DNA from: Actinomadura rudentiformis
Lineage (GTDB): Bacteria > Actinomycetota > Actinomycetes > Streptosporangiales > Streptosporangiaceae
NCBI RefSeq assembly: GCF_008923185.1
Contig: NZ_WBMT01000015.1
Span: 124,001-188,000, forward strand
Direction: 5' to 3'
DNA length: 64,000 nucleotides
Shown here piece after piece: positions 53,523-61,871 of the stretch. Made by a program: the position numbers and the translations under genes. Position 1 is the stretch's first letter, and the number at the start of each line of letters is the position of its first letter. The notes beneath the pieces are model-generated. The model did not search any database and was not told the DNA's origin. It worked only from the letters and a program-made list of their open reading frames with translations.

Positions 53523-54056
53523 CTACAGGTAGGGGCCGGAGTGGCGGGGGTTCTCTTCGGCTGCTTCGGGCGGGACCAGCCCGGCGGGGAGGGCACGGCG
53601 CATCTGCTCCAGCTGGGCGCGGGCGGCCATCTGCTGGGCGAACAGCGTGGTCTGGATGCCGTGGAAGAGGCCCTCCAGCCAGCCGACGAGCTGCGCCTGG
53701 GCGATCCGCAGCTCCGACTCGCTCGGCACCGTGCCGTCGGTGAACGGCAGCGAGAGACGTTCGAGCTCCTCGACCAGCTCCGGAGCCAGGCCGTCCTCGA
53801 GTTCCTTGATCGACGACTTGTGGATCTCGCGCAGGCGGGCACGGCTCGCCTCATCGAGGGGGGCGGCCTTCACCTCTTCGAGGAGCTGCCGGATCATGCC
53901 GCCGATCCGCATGACCTTGGCCGGCTGCTCGACCATGTCGGTGATCGACTTTTCGTCGCCGTCGCCGTCCCCGGGCCCTTCGAGCGCGATGCCGTTCGGG
54001 CCGACCACGAGAACTTGAGGCTCCTGCTCGGACTGGTTGTTCGAAGGCTCGTTCAT
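53523..54056 (-). CDS. bpa: Bacterial proteasome activator
   Basis: A 177-residue homologue of Mycobacterium Bpa (Rv3780). The four-helix bundle spans ~35-155 (PAKVMRIGGMIRQLLEEVKA; ELVEELERLSLPF; AQLVGWLEGLFHGIQTTLFA), with an acidic flexible N-terminus. The C-terminus HSGPYL corresponds to the GQYL-type motif that docks into the 20S proteasome alpha ring, with Pro in place of Gln. It opens the 20S gate without ATP. It lies 13 bp behind the quinone oxidoreductase gene. Confidence 0.93.
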   Translation of the reverse strand: MNEPSNNQSEQEPQVLVVGPNGIALEGPGDGDGDEKSITDMVEQPAKVMRIGGMIRQLLEEVKAAPLDEASRARLREIHKSSIKELEDGLAPELVEELERLSLPFTDGTVPSESELRIAQAQLVGWLEGLFHGIQTTLFAQQMAARAQLEQMRRALPAGLVPPEAAEENPRHSGPYL

Positions 54057-54069
54057 GATGTCTCCAGTT

Positions 54070-55026
54070 TCACACGGTCAGCAGAATCTTGCCGATGTGG
54101 TCGCTGCGTTCGAGGATCCGATGGGCCTCGGCGGCGTCCGACATGGGCAGCGCACGGTCCACCACCGGCCGCACGTCCCCCGACTCGATCAGCGGCCATA
54201 CCTGCTCGCGCACGGCGGCCACGATCGCGCCCTTCTGGTCCAACGGACGAGACCGTAGTCCCGTGCCGTGCACCTTGGCTCGTTTGCCCAGCAGCTTGCC
54301 CATGTCCAGCTCGGCCTTCGTCCCACCCTGCAACCCGATGACCATCAGGCGGCCGTCGGCGGCGAGGGAGTCGACATTGCGGGCCAGGTACTTCGCCCCC
54401 ATGTTGTCGAGGATCACGTTGTACGGGCCGGAGGTGACGAAGTCGTCCTCGCGATAGTTGATCACGATGTCGGCGCCGAGTGCACGGCAGTGGGCGGCCT
54501 TCTCGTCGCTGCCCACCGTGCAGGCGACCTTGGCGCCGTTCGCCCGGGCGAGCTGGATGGCCATGGTGCCGATGCCACTGCCGCCGCCATGCACGAGGAA
54601 GGTCTCCCCAGCCCGCAGCTCGCCAAGCATGAAGACATTGGACCAGACCGTGCACACGACCTCGGGCAGCGCGGCGGCCTGGACGAGGCCGACGCCCTTC
54701 GGCACGGGCAGCACCTGGCCGGCCGGAACGACGACCCGTTCGGCATACCCTCCACCGGCCAGCAACGCGCAGACCTCGTCGCCGACCTGCCAGCCGGTGA
54801 CGCCTTCACCGAGCGCCGCGACACGTCCGGACGCCTCCAGACCGGGGTACTCCGGAGCGCCCGGCGGGGGCGGATAGAACCCGCGCCGCTGCATGACGTC
54901 CGCCCGGTTCACCGCGCTCGCCACCACGTCGAGGAGGATCTGCCCAGGCCCCGGCTCCGGATCGGGGACCTCAGTCCACTCCAGAACATCGGCCTCACCG
55001 GGCTCACGGATCACGATGGCGTGCAT
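54070..55026 (-). CDS. NADPH:quinone oxidoreductase (zinc-independent MDR)
   Basis: A 318-residue medium-chain reductase: MHAIVIREPGEADVLEWTEV start, NRADVMQRRGFYPPPPGAPE, nucleotide-binding LVHGGGSGIGTMAIQLA, and the C-terminal HIGKILLTV. No zinc-ligand cysteines. Related to crotonyl/quinone oxidoreductases (QOR/PIG3). It is the first gene of the operon with bpa, an order also known from mycobacteria (Rv3777 near Rv3780). Confidence 0.92.
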   Translation of the reverse strand: MHAIVIREPGEADVLEWTEVPDPEPGPGQILLDVVASAVNRADVMQRRGFYPPPPGAPEYPGLEASGRVAALGEGVTGWQVGDEVCALLAGGGYAERVVVPAGQVLPVPKGVGLVQAAALPEVVCTVWSNVFMLGELRAGETFLVHGGGSGIGTMAIQLARANGAKVACTVGSDEKAAHCRALGADIVINYREDDFVTSGPYNVILDNMGAKYLARNVDSLAADGRLMVIGLQGGTKAELDMGKLLGKRAKVHGTGLRSRPLDQKGAIVAAVREQVWPLIESGDVRPVVDRALPMSDAAEAHRILERSDHIGKILLTV

Positions 55027-55219
55027 ACGGATCACGCTACCGGGGAGGGCGGGGGTGGTGGTGCCCCCGCAGAGGGGCCAGGAACCCCGGCAAACAGGGG
55101 GGAAGTGGCCGTACGTCTGTGGATGCGTGGTAAAGGACCACAGGTATCCTGCCGTGAGGCTATTGCCGACCAAACTCCGGAATTGATCTACAGAGGCATG
55201 GCCGAGGGGAGAAAATTCG

Positions 55220-57664
55220 GTGGCAAAGAACGATCACGACGGGCGTTCGCTGGAGGAGCGCCTGGCCTCCCTCGACGCGATGAACAGCGAGGCCACAGGT
55301 CCTGCCGCCGTGCCGCCCTCTCCCGAAGCCGACGATGACGAGGCGACCCCCACCACGGTCGTCAGGCGTTCCGGCGGAGCCTCGGCCTCGGCGTCGAACG
55401 CGGCCCCCGCGTCCGCGTCGGCCTCGCAGGACGCCGATCCGCAGGACGCCGACCCGCAGGATGCAGGGTCCGCGTCGGAGCTCGAGACCACGCAGCCTCC
55501 CGCGCAGGGTTCTCGGACACCGCCCTCCGAGGCCGAGCTCAACCCGTGGCTGGCCGCGCCGCCGCCCTTCCAGGACCCGGCCGGGACCGGCCAGGCACAG
55601 GCTCAGCCGCCGCCGCCGTCCGGGCCCGAGCCCGGTGCGATTCCGCCGCCGCCCGGCTTCCCGCCCTACGGCGAGCTGCCCGCCCCGCCGCCGTACGGCG
55701 TGACTCCCCCGCCGTTCGAGGGCCCGTCGCAGCCGTACGACGGCAGCCCCATGCCGCAGCCTTTCGACGGAGGCATGCTGCCGCCTCCCTACGGCGGGTT
55801 CCCGTCGTATGACCCGGCGCAGATGCCGCCCTACGAGGGTGGCCAGGTTCCGCAGCCACCTCATGACGGCAACAACCAGGTTGGGCAGCCTCCCCACGAA
55901 GGCGCCATGCAGCCGCCGTACGAAGGTGGCCCGCAGCCGCCGTACGAGGGCGGTCCGCAGCCTGCGCCGCAGCCGCCGTACGGGGGCGCCCAGCAGCCGC
56001 CTTATGAGGGTGGTCCGCAGCCGCCATACGACCCGGCCCAGCAGACTCAGTTCGACGGCGGGCCCGTTCCGCAGCGTCCTTACGAGGGTGGGCCGCAGCC
56101 GCCGTACGACGGTCCGGGGGCGCTCCAGCAGGAGGCGTTCGGGCCGCCCGCGCAGCTGCCCTACCCGCCGGAGCAGTTCGGCGCGCCCGACCCCCAACAG
56201 CAGCAGCCGTACGCCTACCCACCCGGCGATGGTCACCAGCCGCCGGGTCCGCCCGCCGGTGAGCCCCAGTACGGGCCGCCCAGCAATCCTGCACCGGAAT
56301 ATGGCGGCGCGGGTCACCCCGGCACTCCCGAAGGAAATCAGTCTGGTCCACCAAGGCCGCCCGAGGGATTCGAGGGTTACGCGCCTGGCCCGGCGGATGG
56401 CTACCAGCACGGGCCGCCTGAGGGCTACCAACCTGGACCAGCTGAGGGCTACCAGCATGGGCCGCCCCCTGAGGGGTACGCGCCTGGACCCGCTGAGGGA
56501 TATGTCCAGGGGCCACCTCCGCCGCACGGGCAGCCCGCCCCTTACCCGCCACCCCCCGGACAGCCGTACGGACCGCCGCAAGGGCCACCCCAAGGGCCGC
56601 CGCAAGGGCCGCCGCAAGGGCCGCCGCAGGGCCCCCCGCAAGGGCCACCTCAGGGCCCGCCGCAGGGGGCGCCACCTGGATATGGCCAAGCACCGGCTCA
56701 GCACTACTATCCCCAGCCCCAGCCGCAAGACCCCGAGAGCCTCAGCTCGGAAAACCTCCTCGGCGAACGGCGCATCGCGCCGTCGGCCGGGTGGCGGCGC
56801 GCGGTATACAAGGCCACCGCGGGCAGCATCCACCCCGGCGAGTCGCAGGCCGAGCTGCGCCGCAAGGACCTCATTGCGCGGGCCCGCACCAACGTGGCCG
56901 GCGGCCACCACCGCGTGGCGGTCATGTCGCTGAAGGGCGGCGTGGGCAAGACCACCACCACGACCGGACTGGGCTCGATGTTGTCGTCGATGCGCGGTGA
57001 CCGGGTGATCGCGGTGGACGCCAACCCCGACCGCGGCACGCTGTCGGACAAGGTCAAGCTGGAGACCGCGGCCACGGTCCGCGACCTGCTCAACAACCGC
57101 GACAAGATCAGCCGCTACGCCGACGTCCGCGCGTTCACCTCGCAGAACGAGGCGCGTCTCGAGGTGCTCGCCTCCGACCGTGACCCCGCGGTCAGCGAGG
57201 CGTTCAGCGCCGAGGACTACTCCGCGGTCGCGGTCGTTCTGGAGCAGTACTACTCGGTCTGCATCACCGACTGCGGCACCGGACTGCTGCACTCGGCCAT
57301 GGCGGGCGTGCTCGCGCTGGCCGACCAGCTCGTCCTGGTCAGTTCGCCCTCGGTGGACGGCGCCCGGTCAGCGAGTGCCACCCTCGACTGGCTGGAGGCG
57401 CACGACCACGGTCACCTCGTTCGCAACGGTGTGGTCGTCCTGTCCATGGTCCGCAACCGCACGCGCAGCCAGGTGGACCTCGACAAGCTGCAGTCCCACT
57501 TCGAAAGCCGTTGCCGCGCGGTCGTCCGGATCCCTTACGACGACCACCTGGAGGAGGGCGCCGAGGTCTCGCTGGAGCAGCTCGCCCCGGCGACCCGGGA
57601 GGCCTACCTGATGCTGGCGGCCGTGGTCGGCGACGGCTTCGCCTACCAGCGACCGTCCGAGTGA
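55220..57664 (+). CDS. ParA/MinD-like ATPase with long Pro/Gln-rich N-terminal region (EspI-like layout)
   Basis: An 814-residue protein. Residues ~1-110 are acidic, ~110-520 are low-complexity Pro/Gln/Gly/Tyr with PPYEGGPQ repeats and seven QGPP repeats, and ~560-814 form a ParA/MinD ATPase: deviant Walker A MSLKGGVGKTTTTTGLG, AVDANPDRGTL (A'), ITDCGTGLL (Walker B). Such fusions accompany type VII secretion (EspI), but no WXG100, EccC or EccB gene is nearby. Predicted to position or assist a membrane complex (inference). Confidence 0.85.
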   Translation: MAKNDHDGRSLEERLASLDAMNSEATGPAAVPPSPEADDDEATPTTVVRRSGGASASASNAAPASASASQDADPQDADPQDAGSASELETTQPPAQGSRTPPSEAELNPWLAAPPPFQDPAGTGQAQAQPPPPSGPEPGAIPPPPGFPPYGELPAPPPYGVTPPPFEGPSQPYDGSPMPQPFDGGMLPPPYGGFPSYDPAQMPPYEGGQVPQPPHDGNNQVGQPPHEGAMQPPYEGGPQPPYEGGPQPAPQPPYGGAQQPPYEGGPQPPYDPAQQTQFDGGPVPQRPYEGGPQPPYDGPGALQQEAFGPPAQLPYPPEQFGAPDPQQQQPYAYPPGDGHQPPGPPAGEPQYGPPSNPAPEYGGAGHPGTPEGNQSGPPRPPEGFEGYAPGPADGYQHGPPEGYQPGPAEGYQHGPPPEGYAPGPAEGYVQGPPPPHGQPAPYPPPPGQPYGPPQGPPQGPPQGPPQGPPQGPPQGPPQGPPQGAPPGYGQAPAQHYYPQPQPQDPESLSSENLLGERRIAPSAGWRRAVYKATAGSIHPGESQAELRRKDLIARARTNVAGGHHRVAVMSLKGGVGKTTTTTGLGSMLSSMRGDRVIAVDANPDRGTLSDKVKLETAATVRDLLNNRDKISRYADVRAFTSQNEARLEVLASDRDPAVSEAFSAEDYSAVAVVLEQYYSVCITDCGTGLLHSAMAGVLALADQLVLVSSPSVDGARSASATLDWLEAHDHGHLVRNGVVVLSMVRNRTRSQVDLDKLQSHFESRCRAVVRIPYDDHLEEGAEVSLEQLAPATREAYLMLAAVVGDGFAYQRPSE
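56571..56668 (+). repeat. 12-bp tandem repeats encoding QGPP
   Basis: About seven to eight units of CAAGGGCCGCCG and variants encode QGPP in the Pro-rich part of the ATPase. Slippage-prone; the frame is preserved. Confidence 0.88.
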
Positions 57665-57679
57665 TTCAGCGGCCCTCAT

Positions 57680-57697
57680 CTGAGTATGCGTACTCAG
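57680..57697. promoter_or_regulatory. Palindrome CTGAGTA-TGCG-TACTCAG
   Basis: Perfect 7-bp arms with a 4-bp spacer, 25 bp before the small membrane protein gene. TGAGTA/TACTCA half-sites suggest a dimeric regulator; not GC-rich enough for a typical terminator here. Confidence 0.55.
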
Positions 57698-57722
57698 GCG
57701 GGGGCCGCCGGGTCACCGGACC

Positions 57723-58106
57723 ATGAGAGGTATGTTCAGACGTCTTTCGCAAGCCGCCGCCGCCCGTTCCACCGGATGGTTCGGGATCATCGTCCCGGCC
57801 GTCTACGCCACGCTGGTCATCGCGGTGACCCTGGTGGTCCTCGCTGACAGCCTCTTCGTCGCCCATGACGATGCGAGCCTCATGGGCGTCTGGCTCATCT
57901 TGGTGACGTTGCCGTTGTCCGGGGCAAGCCTGTCCGGATTGTCGGGCCTCGAGAGCCTGCTGGGCGAGATGCCTCAGCCCCTCAAGTCCGTGCTGTTCTA
58001 TCTGGCGACGACAGGTGTCGGTCTTGTCCAGGCTTGGCTGCTCCGGCTCGCCACCCGCGGACGGCTGCGGGAGTCCGACGTTCGATCCCGAGTGCCAGTG
58101 TCCTGA
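57723..58106 (+). CDS. Small membrane protein, possibly SCO4225-like
   Basis: A 127-residue protein with three hydrophobic stretches (GIIVPAVYATLVIAVTLVVL; GVWLILVTLPLSGASL; VLFYLATTGVGLVQAWLL) and a basic tail. The layout and the preceding TGAGTA palindrome resemble SCO4225-family membrane proteins; weak recognition. Function unknown. Confidence 0.6.
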   Translation: MRGMFRRLSQAAAARSTGWFGIIVPAVYATLVIAVTLVVLADSLFVAHDDASLMGVWLILVTLPLSGASLSGLSGLESLLGEMPQPLKSVLFYLATTGVGLVQAWLLRLATRGRLRESDVRSRVPVS

Positions 58107-58177
58107 TCTTGCAGTCGGCCTGCGATCCGGTGGGCTGATTCACGGTCCGGTGGACGGGTGGGCTAGCGTCACCGGAC

Positions 58178-58546
58178 GTGATGGATGGGGTGTACGTGGG
58201 GAAGGCCGCTGTCGACGCCGCCGGCGACAGCGGCTGGTTGCTCGGCCATTTCAAGCCCGAGGGCGACATACGGCACAGCGACGAGGTCGAGATCAAATGG
58301 GGCGTGCACCCTCGGGGTGAACGGCGCGCACAGTGGGCCACGGGCGAGAAGCGGACGGCTCTGCTGGTCCTGATCAGTGGCCGTTTCCGGATGGAGTTCC
58401 CCGAAGGCGACGTCGTCCTGGCGAATCAGGGCGACTATGTGATCTGGGCCCGCGGCGTCGATCATTCCTGGTGCGCCGAGGAGGAATCGGTCGTCATGAC
58501 GGTCCGCTGGCCCTCCATCCCCGGCTACAAGGTCCCCGAGGTCTGA
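58178..58546 (+). CDS. Cupin-fold protein
   Basis: A 122-residue single-domain cupin: TALLVLISGRFRMEFPEGDVVL is motif 1, QGDYVIWARGVDHSWCAEE is motif 2 with its histidine. Potential metal ligands are few, so metal binding is uncertain. It lies 11 bp before an ECF41-type sigma factor and is probably co-transcribed; it may be the partner protein that such sigma factors usually have nearby. Confidence 0.78.
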   Translation: MMDGVYVGKAAVDAAGDSGWLLGHFKPEGDIRHSDEVEIKWGVHPRGERRAQWATGEKRTALLVLISGRFRMEFPEGDVVLANQGDYVIWARGVDHSWCAEEESVVMTVRWPSIPGYKVPEV

Positions 58547-58557
58547 GGGAGTCCGCG

Positions 58558-59424
58558 ATGACGGCGGCGGCGCTCGAAGGCGAGTGGGAACGGCACAGGC
58601 CGGCTGTCTTCGGCGTCGCGTACCGGCTCCTCGGCGGCGTCGCGGACGCCGAGGACGTGGTCCAGGAGGTATGGCTGCGCGCCTCGTCGGCCGATCTCTC
58701 GGCGGTCCGCGACCTGCGTGCGTGGCTGGTCACGGTCGCCGCGCGCATCTCGTACAACGTCCTGAAGTCCGCCCGGGTGCGGCGGGAGAGCTATGTCGGC
58801 CCGTGGCTGCCCGAGCCGCTGCTGACCGGGCCCGACGCGGCCGAACCGGTGCTGGTCGACGAGTCGGTCGGCACCGCGATGCTCATCGTGATGGAGGAGC
58901 TGACGCCGCCCGAACGGGTCGCGTTCGTGCTGCATGACGTCTTCGACGTCCCGTTCGACCAGATCGCCGAGGTCCTGGACCGTACATCCGCGGCCGCCCG
59001 CAAGCTCGCCTCGCGGGCCCGGCAGCGGGTGGCGGAGATCCGGGAACGCCCGCCGGTGCCGCGAGCCGAACACGACCGGGTGCTCGCCGCGTTCCGGGCC
59101 GCGACCGAGGCCGGTGACCTGGACGCGCTCATCAAGGTGCTGCATCCCGAGGCCGTCTACATCGCCGATGGCGGCGGCAAGGCCCTGGCCGCCCGCAAAC
59201 TCGTGCGCGGTGCCGCCCGCGTCGCGGCTTTGCTGGTGGGAGTGGAGAAACGCCGGGTCGGCTCCGTCAAGGCCATCGAGGTCAACGGCGAGCCGGGCCT
59301 GGTGACCTATGGGGCCGCCGGCGAGGTCCTGCGGATCGACACGTTCGAGATCGCGGGCGGCCGGGTGGTGTCCGTACGGCGGCAGTCCAATCCGGAGAAA
59401 CTCCAGCACATCGATCACACCTGA
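58558..59424 (+). CDS. ECF41-type sigma factor (SigJ-like) with SnoaL-like C-terminal domain
   Basis: A 288-residue sigma factor. Region 2: RPAVFGVAYRLLGGVADAEDVVQEVWLR. Region 4: LTPPERVAFVLHDVFDVPF, IAEVLDRTSAAARKLASRAR. The C-terminal ~110 residues are a SnoaL-like domain ending RRQSNPEKLQHI, the NPDKL-type motif known to regulate ECF41 activity in cis instead of an anti-sigma factor. ATG 58558 is used. Confidence 0.9.
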   Translation: MTAAALEGEWERHRPAVFGVAYRLLGGVADAEDVVQEVWLRASSADLSAVRDLRAWLVTVAARISYNVLKSARVRRESYVGPWLPEPLLTGPDAAEPVLVDESVGTAMLIVMEELTPPERVAFVLHDVFDVPFDQIAEVLDRTSAAARKLASRARQRVAEIRERPPVPRAEHDRVLAAFRAATEAGDLDALIKVLHPEAVYIADGGGKALAARKLVRGAARVAALLVGVEKRRVGSVKAIEVNGEPGLVTYGAAGEVLRIDTFEIAGGRVVSVRRQSNPEKLQHIDHT

Positions 59425-59497
59425 CGCATGGCGCCGGGCCTCACCTCATATGAGGTCGATGCCACTCGCACACGACCGCTATCGTGGTCTCCGGCCA

Positions 59498-59586
59498 GGA
59501 GAGTTCGCATAGTGGACTAGTGCAGTCGCCTTGAAAGCGACCACGGCTGGGGACAGTCGTCGTGGGTTCGAATCCCACACTCTCCG
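59498..59586 (+). tRNA. tRNA-Ser (anticodon TGA)
   Basis: An 89-nt class II tRNA. Acceptor GGAGAGT (59498-59504) pairs with ACTCTCC (59579-59585), discriminator G. Anticodon stem GTCGC-CTTGAAA-GCGAC gives TGA. A long variable arm follows (CACGGCTGGGGACAGTCGTC), and the T-loop is GGGTTCGAATCCC. CCA is not encoded. Terminator immediately after. Confidence 0.97.
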
Positions 59587-59590
59587 CAGG

Positions 59591-59638
59591 GCGGCACGCC
59601 CCCGGCAGGCTTGATGCCCGCCGGGGGCGTGCCGCGTT
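59591..59638 (+). terminator. Terminator after tRNA-Ser
   Basis: GCGGCACGCCCCCGGC (59591-59606) pairs perfectly with GCCGGGGGCGTGCCGC (59620-59635), followed by GTTT. Confidence 0.9.
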
Positions 59639-59687
59639 TCGGCTGGTAGCGTCGGTGAACGTGGGGGGAATCGGGGGATCGACTCAC

Positions 59688-60557
59688 GTGACGTTCCCGG
59701 CCGGGACCGTGTCGGGGCGCTCCAAGGTGCTCACCGCGGCGCCGCTGGACGACGGCGGCTACGGAGTCGTGACGGAGGAGACGCCGTTTCACCCGCTCGA
59801 CCACACCTGGCCGGACCAGCCCGGCGACATCGGATTTCTCCAGGTGGACGACATCGAGCAGCGCGTCGTCGACTGTGTGACCGGGGGGATGCCGGCCGGA
59901 GGCGGCGGTGGGACAGCGGTCGAGGACGCGCTGCTGGTGGGGGACGAGATCCCGGCCCGATGGGGCGACGCGGGATGGCACTGGCTGGTCGTCCATGTGG
60001 TCGAACGGGCCGTGCCGGTCCAGGCCGAGGTCGAGCTGATCGTGAACGCCGAACGGCGGCGGGCCTTCTCGGCGGGGCATACGGCCTGCCATCTGATGGC
60101 GCTGGCCCTCAACGCGGCGCTGGCCTCGCGCTGGCGCAAGGACGCTCCCCTGACCGACGGGCTCGGGCATCCCGACTTCGACGCACTGGCGATCATGTCG
60201 TCGCGGATCGTTCCCCATGGCAGCCGTGACGTCTACCGCGTCGGCGGGTCGCTGCAGGAGGACGGTTTCACGGCCGAAGGCCTGGCGGACGCGCTCCCCG
60301 AGATCACTGCCAAGCTGAACAATCTGCTGGCCGGCTGGATCGCCGTCGATGCTCCCGTACGTATAGAAGTCCCGTCGCCAGAATTGACCGCACGCCGGAT
60401 CTGGCAATGCGAGCTGCCCGGCGGAACGGCGGAGATCCCTTGTGGGGGAACGCATCTGAGGCGGTCGGGGGAGTTGTCGTCGATCACCGCCGAACTCGAA
60501 CTGTCGCCCGAGGCGGACGAGCTCGTGGTCGAGACGAAGGCCGCTGAGGTGGAGTGA
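59688..60557 (+). CDS. AlaX-like alanyl-tRNA editing protein
   Basis: A ~289-residue protein of the AlaRS editing-domain superfamily. ETPFHPLDHTWPDQPGD begins the fold; the zinc site is RAFSAGHTACHLMALAL (HxxxH) and EIPCGGTHLRRSGEL (CxxxH). It hydrolyses mischarged Ser- or Gly-tRNA(Ala), by family knowledge. Alternative starts GTG 59655 and 59661 are in frame; 59688 sits after GGGGGA. The gene directly follows tRNA-Ser and its terminator. Confidence 0.88.
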   Translation: MTFPAGTVSGRSKVLTAAPLDDGGYGVVTEETPFHPLDHTWPDQPGDIGFLQVDDIEQRVVDCVTGGMPAGGGGGTAVEDALLVGDEIPARWGDAGWHWLVVHVVERAVPVQAEVELIVNAERRRAFSAGHTACHLMALALNAALASRWRKDAPLTDGLGHPDFDALAIMSSRIVPHGSRDVYRVGGSLQEDGFTAEGLADALPEITAKLNNLLAGWIAVDAPVRIEVPSPELTARRIWQCELPGGTAEIPCGGTHLRRSGELSSITAELELSPEADELVVETKAAEVE

Positions 60558-60608
60558 TCGGGTGATACGGCCTGAAAATCGCCTAAACCATCCGTTACCC
60601 TCGGGGCC

Positions 60609-60776
60609 ATGTCTCAGAACCCGCAAGATCCAGCTGGCACGACCCAGCAGTTCCAGCGCTTTCAGCAGCAGGGCCAGACCGAGAAGTCCGGCCCCAACAT
60701 CGGCCTCATCATCGGCGCCGTCGCCGTGGTGGCCATCGTCGCGGTCCTCGTCGTCGCCCTTCTCGCCCTCGGATGA
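60609..60776 (+). CDS. Small single-span membrane protein (55 aa)
   Basis: ATG 60609 to TGA 60776. The N-terminus is Gln-rich and hydrophilic (MSQNPQDPAGTTQQFQRFQQ), then one strong span (IGLIIGAVAVVAIVAVLVVA). Codon third positions are mostly G or C. Short proteins with this layout are frequent in actinomycetes; function unknown. 51 bp after the AlaX-like gene, same strand. Confidence 0.68.
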   Translation: MSQNPQDPAGTTQQFQRFQQQGQTEKSGPNIGLIIGAVAVVAIVAVLVVALLALG

Positions 60777-60956
60777 CGGCCTGAACGGGACCACCCCGCC
60801 GTCCAGAGGCCCCGTTCACGCCCACTGCGGGCCGCCGAAGACCACCGCCCGCGCTCACTCCCACGGCACCCCCGCTACCGCAACCCTGCGAACCGCAGGC
60901 CCGCTAACCGCAAGCCCGCCGCCCGCGTTCACGCGGGACCCCGTCGGCGGGGCGGC

Positions 60957-61703
60957 TCAGCGGCCGCTGCTAGAGAAGTGCTGGTAGTCCTTCGTCCCGC
61001 TCCAGTCGCCGCCCCAGCCCCAGCCGATCGACGCGAACGCCCGTACGACCTGGTCTCCCTTGTGGATCACGCCCGGGTCGCGGTTGGCGCGGTTCTTGTA
61101 TTTCACGCAGTCCTTGTGGGCGACCTCGCCGCTCGCGGTGACGTAGGGGTTCTCGCAGGGGTTGATGTCGATCGCCAGGCCGTACGCGTGTTGTGACCAG
61201 TTGCTGCCGCCGGTCGCGGCCCGGCAGTTGAACGCCGAGGTGTTGTCGGCCTCGATCGAGTCGAAGTCGCTGCCCTTGTAGACGTCCACCGGCTCCATGC
61301 GCCGGATCGGGTAGCGCTTGTCGAACAACGTCCGGAAGACCCCGACGAGGTCCTTGGCCTCCTTGGCGTTGACGACCAGCTTTCCGCCCTCGTGGGGTTT
61401 GCGGTCCATTCCCCAGTAGGTCATCTCGATCATCCGCAGGCCGGACGGGCTCACAGGGCATCCCTTACGCCAGGAGTGCTTCAGATCCGCGGCCGAGACC
61501 TTCTTGATCTCGGCGCGGAATCGCGGCGGCGTCCTGGTCGGCGAGGGCGTTGCGGGCGCCGCCGATGTGGCGGTGGGAGGTGTCGCGGGCGCGGAGGTCT
61601 TCGACCCGGAATCGGACCCGTTGCCACATCCGGTCATCCAGGCCGTCACGGAAACGAAGGCGGTCGTGAACGCTGCGAAGTGCAGTAGCCGTCTACCTGC
61701 CAT
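60957..61703 (-). CDS. M15-family peptidase lipoprotein (VanY/CwlK-like)
   Basis: A 248-residue predicted lipoprotein with the lipobox in VSVTAWMTGCG and a Pro/Thr/Ser linker. The zinc-peptidase core is NWSQHAYGLAIDINP (His and Asp ligands), WGGDW and DYQHFSS (third His). Acts on peptidoglycan stem peptides as a D-Ala carboxypeptidase or L,D/D,D-endopeptidase, outside the membrane. ATG 61703 gives a normal lipoprotein signal (AGRRLLHFAAFTTAFVSV). Confidence 0.88.
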   Translation of the reverse strand: MAGRRLLHFAAFTTAFVSVTAWMTGCGNGSDSGSKTSAPATPPTATSAAPATPSPTRTPPRFRAEIKKVSAADLKHSWRKGCPVSPSGLRMIEMTYWGMDRKPHEGGKLVVNAKEAKDLVGVFRTLFDKRYPIRRMEPVDVYKGSDFDSIEADNTSAFNCRAATGGSNWSQHAYGLAIDINPCENPYVTASGEVAHKDCVKYKNRANRDPGVIHKGDQVVRAFASIGWGWGGDWSGTKDYQHFSSSGR

Positions 61704-61871
61704 TTCATCAGGATCGCACGTCAGGCCGTTTTCGTGTTGGACCTCGGGTTCGCTACGGTGCGTCTGTGGGCACGTCCGTCGTACAAGGGGACGGGGGCGG
61801 ACGCGCGCCACGTTTGTTTGGCTGACCCCCCACCGGGCATCGTCCCGGCGTCCCCGGCGCAGGGAGCCGGC

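Noticed and set aside
55160..57292. A 710-codon open frame antisense to the Pro-rich ATPase
   Set aside because: It mirrors the low-complexity repeats of the real gene, is extremely Arg/Leu-rich, and has no ribosome-binding site.
55220..57664. Type VII secretion locus
   Set aside because: The ATPase has the EspI layout, but there is no WXG100, PE/PPE, EccB-E or mycosin gene in the window.
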